Assembly: GCA_900541195.1 (NCBI GenBank)
Contig: UQIY01000002.1
Span: forward strand, 1 to 64,000
Length of the DNA stretch: 64,000 nucleotides
From: an uncultured Collinsella sp.
GTDB lineage: Bacteria > Actinomycetota > Coriobacteriia > Coriobacteriales > Coriobacteriaceae
Direction: 5' to 3'
The position numbers were made by a program, and so were the translations under genes. Of the stretch, positions 57,999-64,000 are shown in pieces. The notes under the pieces were generated by a model. The model made no database searches and was not told the DNA's origin. It saw only the letters and a program-made list of their open reading frames with translations. Within the stretch, counting starts at the first letter, position 1, and every line of letters begins with the position of its first letter.

Positions 57999-58691
57999 AT
58001 GGAACAACACCAGCATAATCAGAGCCTGCAAGATCAGGCATACACCGCATTGCGCTCCAAGATCATCTATGCCGAGCTCAAGCCCGGCACGCGCCTTTCG
58101 GCGATTGGTCTGGAAAAAGAGACAGGAATCGGGCGTACGCCCATTCGCGAATCCTTTGTGCGCCTGCGCGAGCAGGAGCTGGTCGAAACACGTCCCAAAA
58201 GCGGCACCTACGTTTCTAAGATCAGCATGGAACACGCCGAGAATGCCTGTTTCTTGCGCGAAAAGCTCGAAAGAAGCGTACTCATTAAATGTTGTTCGGC
58301 TGCTACGCCCGAGCAAAAGCAGCGGCTTGAGCAGATTCTTGCCGAGTCCGAGTCGCTCGACCATGGCGAAACGCGTCGCTTTTTCGACCTGGACAACCTG
58401 TTCCATGAGACGTGTTTTGCGATTGCCGGCCGTCACATGTTGTGGGATTGGATGAAGAGTGTCAATACGCATTTTGAGCGATACAACTGGTTGCGTATGG
58501 TGTCGCAGGATTTGGATTGGGAGCCGATTCGTCGGCAGCACCGCCGGATTCTCGAGGCCATTAAGAGGGGCGATACCGACACGGCAAGCTATCTGGCCGA
58601 GACGCACTTGCATCTGATGCCCGAGGAGCAGGGCCCGGTTATCGCCTTGCATCCCGACTATTTTGAGCTGTCCAAAGACTCGGCCATCTAA
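57999..58691 (+). CDS. GntR-family regulator, FadR (FCD) subfamily
   Basis: The 230-residue protein has a GntR winged helix (LQDQAYTALRSKIIYAELKPGTRLS...IGRTPIRESFVRLREQELVETRPKSGTYVS, residues 10-73) and an FCD ligand domain with metal-site histidines (DNLFHETCFAIAGRHMLWDW, RRQHRRILEAIKRGD, ETHLHLM). Such regulators often respond to sugar acids. The nearest candidates for control are eda and kdgK or the dehydratase. ATG 57999 has GAGGG upstream. Confidence 0.88.
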   Translation: MEQHQHNQSLQDQAYTALRSKIIYAELKPGTRLSAIGLEKETGIGRTPIRESFVRLREQELVETRPKSGTYVSKISMEHAENACFLREKLERSVLIKCCSAATPEQKQRLEQILAESESLDHGETRRFFDLDNLFHETCFAIAGRHMLWDWMKSVNTHFERYNWLRMVSQDLDWEPIRRQHRRILEAIKRGDTDTASYLAETHLHLMPEEQGPVIALHPDYFELSKDSAI

Positions 58692-58706
58692 CTCGTTCCC
58701 TTCATT

Positions 58707-58773
58707 AGTTGCGGTGAAATAGGGATTGTTTTGCGGCTCTGATGGTGTAAACAGTCCGTATCTCACCGCAACT
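58707..58773. repeat. AGTTGCGGTG-family hairpin, copy 4
   Basis: AGTTGCGGTGAAATA (from 58707) pairs imperfectly with the arm ending TATCTCACCGCAACT (58773). It lies 15 bases after the GntR gene, in a 393-base gap with further palindromes. Confidence 0.85.
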
Positions 58774-58799
58774 GCCGGGGTACTATCGGGGCACGAAAA

Positions 58800-59006
58800 A
58801 GCTGCGGCGCCGCTTGGAGGAAAAGACCGGAAGCAAGGGTCCATTCCTCCAGACGGCGCCGTAGCTGTTTTGGTGGCTTGGCTTTTGTCGAAGTGGCTCT
58901 GCTGGGCGTGGTCGCCAACCGAGCAGGAAAAGCGGTTCGGGGGCGTGTCGCTTCCGTCACGTTCTATCAGCATACAAGACGGTTTCGGTTCTTGTTCGTG
59001 ACGGAA
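58800..59006. repeat. Two nested inverted repeats between gntR and eda
   Basis: The first has 23-base arms (58800-58822 and 58844-58866; core CGGCGCCG) around a GACC/GGTC inner pair. The second has TTCCGTCACG (58952-58961) and CGTGACGGAA (58997-59006), perfect, around a CAAG/CTTG inner pair. The 85 bases between them show no coding signal. Confidence 0.75.
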
Positions 59007-59030
59007 ACGGCGCGCTTCCGAGCCGCTTTA

Positions 59031-59066
59031 AAAGAAAGGGGGCGAGGTCTAGGGCACGCCCCCTTT
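59031..59066 (-). terminator. Intrinsic terminator of eda
   Basis: On the minus strand AAAGGGGGCG pairs with CGCCCCCTTT (59035-59044 with 59057-59066), followed by TCTTTT. It begins 18 bases after the eda stop. Confidence 0.88.
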
Positions 59067-59084
59067 CACGATAGAGAGCTAAAC

Positions 59085-59726
59085 CTAGCCGCGGACCTTC
59101 TTGACGACGTCCATGGCCTCGCGGGCAATCTGCTCGACCTTGGAGAAGTCGCCGTCGGCAAACAGGGCCGGCTTGACCATCCAGGTGCCACCGCAGGCGA
59201 TGATGGCAGAGGAGCTCAGGTACTCCTCGACGTTGGCGGTGCTCACGCCGCCGGTAGGCATAAAGCGGTGACCAACAAACGGAGCGGCGAGGGCCTTGAT
59301 GGTGTTTAGGCCGCCATACTGGGACGCGGGGAAGAACTTGGTGACCTTGAGGCCCAGGTTCTCGGCTGCGGTGACCTCGGAGGGAGTCACGGTGCCGGGA
59401 AGGACGGGCAGGTCGATGTCGATGCAGTGCTTCACGACGTTCTCGTTGTAACCCGGGGAGACGATGAACTTGGCACCGGCGGCGCGGGCCTGCTCAACCT
59501 GCTCGACGGTCAGGACAGTGCCGGCGCCAACGCACATCTCGGGCTCGGCCTCGGCCATGGCGGCGATGCACTCGGCGGCGCAGGCGGTGCGGAAGGTGAC
59601 CTCGGCGGACTTCATGCCGGCTGCCATAAGGGCGTGGGCGAGCGGTGCGGCGTCCTCGACCTCATCGAGCACGACGACCGGCACGATGCCCAGGGACTCA
59701 AGCGTGGTGTAGAACTGATCGAACAT
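59085..59726 (-). CDS. eda: 2-dehydro-3-deoxy-6-phosphogluconate aldolase
   Basis: The 213-residue class I aldolase splits KDPG into pyruvate and glyceraldehyde-3-phosphate. Motifs: GIVPVVVLDEVEDA, the catalytic Glu region SAEVTFRT, CVGAGTVLT, GAKFIVSPGYN and the Schiff-base lysine in KFFPAS, then MPTGGVSTAN. Start ATG 59726 follows GAAAGGA. It is downstream of kdgK on the same strand with 255 palindrome-rich bases between, so the two may be one unit or separately controlled. Confidence 0.94.
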   Translation of the reverse strand: MFDQFYTTLESLGIVPVVVLDEVEDAAPLAHALMAAGMKSAEVTFRTACAAECIAAMAEAEPEMCVGAGTVLTVEQVEQARAAGAKFIVSPGYNENVVKHCIDIDLPVLPGTVTPSEVTAAENLGLKVTKFFPASQYGGLNTIKALAAPFVGHRFMPTGGVSTANVEEYLSSSAIIACGGTWMVKPALFADGDFSKVEQIAREAMDVVKKVRG

Positions 59727-59775
59727 GATGTTCCTTTCGATGTGAGGCGCGCGGGTGCGCGTAATTGCCAAAGAA

Positions 59776-59975
59776 GATTGGCCATGAGCCGGTTCCGGAT
59801 TGGTTATCGGAGGCACTGCTTGGGTCACAAGCAATTTCGGAACCGGCTACGAGGCCAGTCGTGAAGGAATGCCAGACAAAACCGGAATGGGACTAAGTGG
59901 TTCTGCCTGGCCGGGGAAAGCGGGGAGCGAGCTGCAGGGGTATTGGTATGGGAAACTGCAGCTCGCGGAATGGGG
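59776..59975. repeat. Cluster of three inverted repeats between kdgK and eda
   Basis: An arm beginning AGCCGGTTCCG (near 59788) pairs with CGGAACCGGCT (near 59838). GCCAGACAAAACC pairs imperfectly with GGTTCTGCCTGGC (about 59871-59912). GCGAGCTGCAG and CTGCAGCTCGC (about 59927-59967) are perfect 11-base arms close to the kdgK stop. Confidence 0.7.
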
Positions 59976-59981
59976 AGCGAA

Positions 59982-61016
59982 TTAACGGGCGACGCGGGTG
60001 CCACCGTCGGCGGCGTTTGCCACGGCGGCAATCTCGTCAGCAGTCACCAGGTTGGAATCGCCCTTGATGGTGAGCTTGAGGATCGAGGCCGCAATGGCGT
60101 AGTTGACGGCAGCCTGCGGGTCAAAGTCGTTGATGAGGGCATGGACGAGTCCTGCGTTGAAAGCATCACCGGCAGCAACGCCCTCGAGCACGTGCACATC
60201 GTGAGCGGGGGAGAACCAGTGCTCGCCGCTCTCGGCGTCAAAGAGCATGCCCATCCAGATGGAGCGTTCGACGCAGGAGATGTTGCGAACGACCGAGGCG
60301 ACCTTTTTGCAGCCGTACTCGGCGCAGATCTGACGGGCCATCTCGACATAGGTGTCGCGCTCCTCGATGCCGTGGGCAAGGGAACCAGAGGCGCAGGTCA
60401 TGCCGAGGCCGGCAGGCGCATCCTCGTCGTTGGCGATGCAGATGTCGACGAGCGGCAGAAGCTCCTTCATGGTGGCCTGCGACTTCTCGGGCGACCACAT
60501 CTTGCCGCGATAGTTCACGTCGCACACGGTGGTTATGCCCTTGGCGCGGCAGACGGCGAGCGCCTCCTTGCAGGCGGCGGCCATCTCATCGGAGACGGCG
60601 GGGGTCACGCCGGAGAAATAGAAGACATCGATGCCCTTGAGGATCTTGTCCCAGTCAAAGACGTCGCGCTTGGCCATGTTGATGGCAGAGAACTTGCGGT
60701 CGTAGACGCAGCCGTTGCCGCGCTGCGAGGCGCCGACCTCAAACACATAGCAGCCAAGACGGTCGCCCTGACGCACGACGCGCGTGGTGTTGACGCCGTA
60801 GGCCTTCAGCGAGCGCAGAGCGCACTCGCCCAGACGGTTGGCCGGGACAACGGAGACGTAAGCGGCCTTGTCGCCCTGGTAGGCCAGAGAAAGCGCGGTG
60901 TTGGCCTCGGCGCCGCCGTAGCGGACATCAAACTCGGTCGCCTGCTCAATGCGCAGATGGTCTTTGGGCGAGAGCCTCATCATGATCTCGCCGAAGGTAA
61001 GAACCGTTTTACCCAT
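59982..61016 (-). CDS. kdgK: 2-dehydro-3-deoxygluconokinase
   Basis: The 344-residue PfkB-family kinase phosphorylates 2-keto-3-deoxygluconate. It shows TFGEIMMRLSPKDHLRIEQA, DVRYGGAEANTALSLAYQG and the catalytic block GVAAGDAFNAGLVHAL (Ala in place of the first Gly of GAGD, aspartate kept). The first block is typical of KdgK. ATG 61016 follows AAGAAGGAG. It joins the galacturonate, unsaturated-uronate and possibly aldonate branches to eda. Confidence 0.93.
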   Translation of the reverse strand: MGKTVLTFGEIMMRLSPKDHLRIEQATEFDVRYGGAEANTALSLAYQGDKAAYVSVVPANRLGECALRSLKAYGVNTTRVVRQGDRLGCYVFEVGASQRGNGCVYDRKFSAINMAKRDVFDWDKILKGIDVFYFSGVTPAVSDEMAAACKEALAVCRAKGITTVCDVNYRGKMWSPEKSQATMKELLPLVDICIANDEDAPAGLGMTCASGSLAHGIEERDTYVEMARQICAEYGCKKVASVVRNISCVERSIWMGMLFDAESGEHWFSPAHDVHVLEGVAAGDAFNAGLVHALINDFDPQAAVNYAIAASILKLTIKGDSNLVTADEIAAVANAADGGTRVAR

Positions 61017-61059
61017 GGTCGCGTAGCTCCTTCTTGCTCGTGCGTACACCTTTGATATG

Positions 61060-61117
61060 GCGTTGGCACGCAGGTGCCAAGACGGTAGGGTGCGTCTTTG
61101 CACCTGCGTGCCAACGC
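61060..61117. repeat. 25-bp hairpin upstream of kdgK
   Basis: Arms 61060-61084 and 61093-61117 pair with one mismatch (core GTTGGCACGCAGGTGC). It lies between kdgK and its divergent LacI regulator, so it would be in the kdgK 5' leader or promoter. Confidence 0.85.
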
Positions 61118-61121
61118 TCAC

Positions 61122-61167
61122 CGAAATCGGTTTACGAAATCGGTTTCGTTTCGAGTTGTAGTATACT
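61122..61167. promoter_or_regulatory. Tandem LacI operators and divergent promoter
   Basis: CGAAATCGGTTTA (61122-61134) and CGAAATCGGTTTCG (61135-61148) are adjacent near-palindromic sites with a central CG. TATACT (61162-61167) is a -10 box for the LacI gene. The arrangement suits an autoregulated repressor controlling kdgK-eda as well. Confidence 0.6.
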
Positions 61168-61251
61168 CACCTACAGCGTTTTGCAACCGAGATTTTTAAA
61201 AAAATGCCTAAAATGGCTCAGACCGCCGACAATTGGGAAACGGGGTGCGTT

Positions 61252-62274
61252 ATGGCGCAGATGAGAATCAAGGACATTGCCGCCGAGGCGGGCGTGAGCC
61301 CGGCCACGGTCTCGCGCTATCTCAACAACCGCCCCGGGCAAATGACCGAGGAAACCCGTGCTCGCATCGCGGCGGTTATCGAGCGCACCGGCTATCGCCC
61401 GCGTGCCGCCGCGCGCAATCTACGCAGCTCGCGCACCAACCTCATCGGCGTGATCCTGGCCGACATCGCCAACCCGTTCTCCAGCGCCATGCTCGAAGGG
61501 CTTTCCGTCAGCGCCGCCGCGCGCGGCTGCTCGCTTATGACGGCCATTAGCGGCAACGATCCCGCTAAGGAAGCAGAGTCGCTCACCAGACTTATCGATG
61601 CCGGCGCGGACGGCCTGGTCGTCAACACCTGCGGAGGCAACGACGAGGCAATCGCCGCGGCAGCGGGGCGCCTGCCCGTTGTGCTGCTCGACCGCGATGT
61701 TGCCGACGGCGGCATCGATTTGGTGACATCTAACAACCGTGAGCTGGTCGCTGGCTTGGTAGACGCCTTGGCTGCTGCGGGCAGCGAGCGCCTGTGCCTG
61801 CTCACCGAGGCGAGCGACGACAGCCCCGTGCGTCGCGAGCGCGCCGAGGCCTTTACTGACGAGCTTTCGCACCGTGGCCTTGCGGGCGAGGTTATCACCT
61901 TGGCCGACGGGGGCGCCACGGGCGTCAGCCGCCTGGACGAGACCATCCGCGACTATGCGGGCAAAAAACTCGGCCTCATTGCCGTCAACGGCCTGGTCTT
62001 CCTGCGTCTGACCGAGGCGCTGGCGCAGCTTGGTCCCTCGCTGCCGGCGGGGCTCAAGATCGCGACGTTTGACGACTACCCCTGGAACCATGTGCTCTTT
62101 GGCGGCGTGACCACGGCCGCGCAGGACACCCTTACCATTGCCGAGCGCGTAGTCGAGCGTCTATCCGAGCGCATCGACGTCGTTACCACTACGGTGGGCG
62201 ATGCCGCAAAGCTCGCCCCCAAGCGCATCGAGGTTCCTGGTCACATTGAACACCGCGCTTCGACTTCGCGCTAG
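61252..62274 (+). CDS. LacI-family regulator, KdgR-like
   Basis: The 340-residue repressor has a LacI helix-turn-helix (IKDIAAEAGVSPATVSRYLNNRPGQMTEETRARI, residues 4-40), hinge region ARNLRSSRTNLIGVILADIANPF and a periplasmic-binding-protein-like effector domain. Divergent placement from kdgK, and a shared promoter with tandem operator-like sites, suggest it controls kdgK-eda and itself, with 2-keto-3-deoxygluconate as plausible effector. ATG 61252 was chosen over earlier in-frame ATGs because the family begins M-x3-RIKDIA. Confidence 0.88.
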   Translation: MAQMRIKDIAAEAGVSPATVSRYLNNRPGQMTEETRARIAAVIERTGYRPRAAARNLRSSRTNLIGVILADIANPFSSAMLEGLSVSAAARGCSLMTAISGNDPAKEAESLTRLIDAGADGLVVNTCGGNDEAIAAAAGRLPVVLLDRDVADGGIDLVTSNNRELVAGLVDALAAAGSERLCLLTEASDDSPVRRERAEAFTDELSHRGLAGEVITLADGGATGVSRLDETIRDYAGKKLGLIAVNGLVFLRLTEALAQLGPSLPAGLKIATFDDYPWNHVLFGGVTTAAQDTLTIAERVVERLSERIDVVTTTVGDAAKLAPKRIEVPGHIEHRASTSR

Positions 62275-62408
62275 CCGCTCGTTCGCAACGGCCTGTTCGC
62301 GCACGTTTTTTGAGCGCTTGATACGCTTTAACCCTGCGGAAACATTTTTCTGCGATAGTATCTGCGATACAGACCAGTCGAAACCCGCCCGAAAGAAAGG
62401 GGAGCGAC

Positions 62409-63746
62409 ATGAACCAGCAGAACATCGATTACGTACTCCGCTCCGTAGAGCAGCGTGACATCCGCTTTGTGCGTCTGTGGTTTGTCGACATTCTCGGCCG
62501 CCTCAAGAACTTTGCCATTAGCCCCGAGGACCTCGAGGTCGCTTTTGAGGAGGGTATTGGCTTTGACGGCTCCGCCATCGAGGGCTTTGCCACGCCCGAG
62601 GAAGCCGACATGCTCGCATTCCCCGATGCTTCGACCTTCCAGATTCTGCCGTGGCGTCCGAGTCACAACGGCGTCGCCCGCGTGTTCTGCGATGTGTGCA
62701 CCCCCGACCGCAAGCCGTTTGCCGGCGACCCGCGCGATGCTCTGCGCCGCATGTTCTACAAGGCCGAGAAGGCGGGCTATCTGCTCAACGTTGGTGCCGA
62801 GCTGGAGTATTATTACTTTCCCGACGAGCACACGCCCGAGCCGCTCGACAACGTGGGCTACTTCGATCTTTCGGTGAGCGATGCCGCTCGCGACCTGCGC
62901 CGCAACACGGTCCTCACGCTCGAGAAGATGTCCGTGCCCGTGGAGTACACCTTCCACGCCGCCGGCCGCTCGCAGCATGGCATGAGCCTGCGTCACGCCG
63001 AGGCCCTGAGCATGTCCGACGCCATCACCACGGCCAAACTCATCATTAAGCAGCAGGCCTACGAGAGCGGTTGCCACGCCTCCTTTATGCCCAAGCCGTT
63101 GGCGGGCGAGGATGGCAGCGCCATGTTTTTGCATCAGTCGCTGTTCGACCACGACGGCAACAACGTCTTTTGGGGCGAGGGCGACGAGAAGTACCATCTC
63201 TCCGACGTTGCCAAGCACTACATGGCCGGCATCTTGGCGCACGCGCGCGAGATCAGCGCCATCACCAACCCCACGGTCAACTCGTACAAGCGCATCACCA
63301 CGGGTGGCGACTCCGTGCCGCAGTACGCCACGTGGGGCCTGCGCAACCGCGCGAGCATGATCCGCATCCCGGTCTACAAGCCCGGCAAACAGCTGTCCAC
63401 GCGCATCGAGCTTCGTAGCCCCGACCCCATGGCCAATCCGTACCTGGTCAACGCCGTCACGCTGGCGGCTGGTCTGGACGGCATCGAGCGTAAGCTGGAG
63501 CTCCCGCCCGAGGCCACGGCCGAGACACTCAAACTCACCGACCGTCAGATGCTCGAGGCCGGCTACACGCCGCTGCCGCGCTCGCTCAAAGAGGCGCTCG
63601 ACGTCTTTGAGGACTCGCAGTTTATGAAGGATGCCCTCGGCGAGCACATCCACAGCTTCTTCCTCAAAAAGAAGCGCAACGAGTGGCATAAGTTTGAGTC
63701 CACGATCACCGAGTGGGAGATCAAGCATTATCTGGCGAACTCCTAA
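62409..63746 (+). CDS. glnA: Glutamine synthetase type I (alpha)
   Basis: The 445-residue enzyme makes glutamine from glutamate, ammonia and ATP. Motifs: GFDGSAIEGFA, NVGAELEYYYF, AGRSQHGMSLRHAEAL, HASFMPKPLAGEDGSAMFLHQSL, and NRASMIRIPVYKPG. The length and the absence of the adenylylation motif near the C-terminus mark the GSI-alpha type regulated by feedback or protein binding rather than adenylylation. GAAAGGGGAG precedes the ATG. Confidence 0.95.
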   Translation: MNQQNIDYVLRSVEQRDIRFVRLWFVDILGRLKNFAISPEDLEVAFEEGIGFDGSAIEGFATPEEADMLAFPDASTFQILPWRPSHNGVARVFCDVCTPDRKPFAGDPRDALRRMFYKAEKAGYLLNVGAELEYYYFPDEHTPEPLDNVGYFDLSVSDAARDLRRNTVLTLEKMSVPVEYTFHAAGRSQHGMSLRHAEALSMSDAITTAKLIIKQQAYESGCHASFMPKPLAGEDGSAMFLHQSLFDHDGNNVFWGEGDEKYHLSDVAKHYMAGILAHAREISAITNPTVNSYKRITTGGDSVPQYATWGLRNRASMIRIPVYKPGKQLSTRIELRSPDPMANPYLVNAVTLAAGLDGIERKLELPPEATAETLKLTDRQMLEAGYTPLPRSLKEALDVFEDSQFMKDALGEHIHSFFLKKKRNEWHKFESTITEWEIKHYLANS

Positions 63747-63796
63747 TCGCGCTGGCTTGTTCCAGTACGATTGAGCTCATTTCCTTGGAGGCCGAT

Positions 63797-64000
63797 ATGT
63801 CCGAAAAGAGTGCCCTGTTCATGGCGCGCACGACGCGCTTCCACGAGTTTGCCCGCAGCTTGACGACCACCCTGGGTGTCGAGGTGAGCCTGGCTACCCC
63901 CGATTCGCCGACTGCGGCGCACGACTTTGACCTGCTGATCCTCGATTCCGACGGCATCCGCAGCGACCGCATCGATCAGATTGCCAAATGGCTCGACGAC
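63797..64000 (+). CDS. Unidentified protein, 5' part only
   Basis: The window ends after 68 codons. The N-terminus MSEKSALFMARTTRFHEFARSLTTTLGVEVSLATP, then HDFDLLILDSDGIRSDRID, weakly resembles a receiver-like fold (LLILDSD near the usual aspartate). It follows glnA by 50 bases with TTGGAGG before the ATG, so it may be an ANTAR-type or other nitrogen regulator. That cannot be settled from this fragment. Confidence 0.6.
   Translation, partial: MSEKSALFMARTTRFHEFARSLTTTLGVEVSLATPDSPTAAHDFDLLILDSDGIRSDRIDQIAKWLDD

Noticed and set aside
1..64000. tRNA, rRNA or other well-known RNA genes
   Set aside because: Reading for T-loop patterns and CCA-flanked stems gave no convincing cloverleaf in any intergenic gap; a covariance search would be decisive.

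Overview
The window reads as a chromosomal contig of a GC-rich anaerobic actinobacterium of the Coriobacteriia, most likely a gut Collinsella. This is inferred from codon choice, the gene set (PEP carboxylase, lar lactate-racemase genes, feoA-feoA-feoB, GPH-type sugar symporter, oligogalacturonide genes) and palindrome-rich intergenic spaces; no rRNA or tRNA gene was found to confirm it. The first 41 bases are not genomic: they match a Nextera read-2 adapter preceded by what looks like an index tail, so the real sequence begins inside pstB.

Layout. 1-7.5 kb: end of pstB, a PhoB/PhoR-like two-component pair, a three-gene tyrosine-phosphorylation module (Wzz-like modulator, BY-kinase, PHP phosphatase), a GNAT enzyme and htpG. 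7.8-12.8 kb: two adjacent YhgE/Pip membrane proteins. 13-20.6 kb: a DMT transporter, an M20 amidohydrolase, a decayed MFS gene, hisS and ppc. 20.7-25.6 kb: a lactate-racemase locus, with larA (frameshifted here) and larD on the plus strand and larB-larC-tetR on the minus strand. 25.6-32.3 kb: serB, aspS, an HPr-like protein with Asp at the position of regulatory Ser46, and a feoA-feoA-feoB-Cys-rich iron uptake group.

32.4-62.3 kb is a large pectin/hexuronate utilisation region. It holds a LacI regulator, uxaC-uxaB-uxaA, a GPH symporter, GH28, an esterase, a pectin methylesterase fused to an alpha/beta-hydrolase, an SGNH esterase, GH105, a TIM-barrel isomerase-like protein, two flavin/Fe-S oxidoreductases, and a DhuI-DhuD-like pair on the minus strand. 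It continues with a sugar-acid dehydratase, an ATPase, a GntR regulator, eda, kdgK and a second LacI regulator. No degradative enzyme shows a signal peptide, so the inferred route is import of pectic oligosaccharides, de-esterification and hydrolysis in the cytoplasm. Galacturonate would pass through UxaC/UxaB/UxaA, and unsaturated uronate through DhuI/DhuD. Both meet at 2-keto-3-deoxygluconate, which KdgK and Eda turn into pyruvate and glyceraldehyde-3-phosphate. A repeated palindrome, GTGAACGTTCAC, marks the promoters of uxaC, the symporter, GH105 and dhuD and defines a compact regulon. The window ends with glnA and the start of an unidentified gene.

The most unusual non-coding content is an abundance of long intergenic palindromes. 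They include nested double palindromes whose arms differ between copies but keep pairing, and a four-copy family beginning AGTTGCGGTG. A block of nine 10-bp direct repeats stands just upstream of the ATPase gene. A junction at about 53,990 joins the 3' remains of a divergent gntR/gluconate-permease pair.
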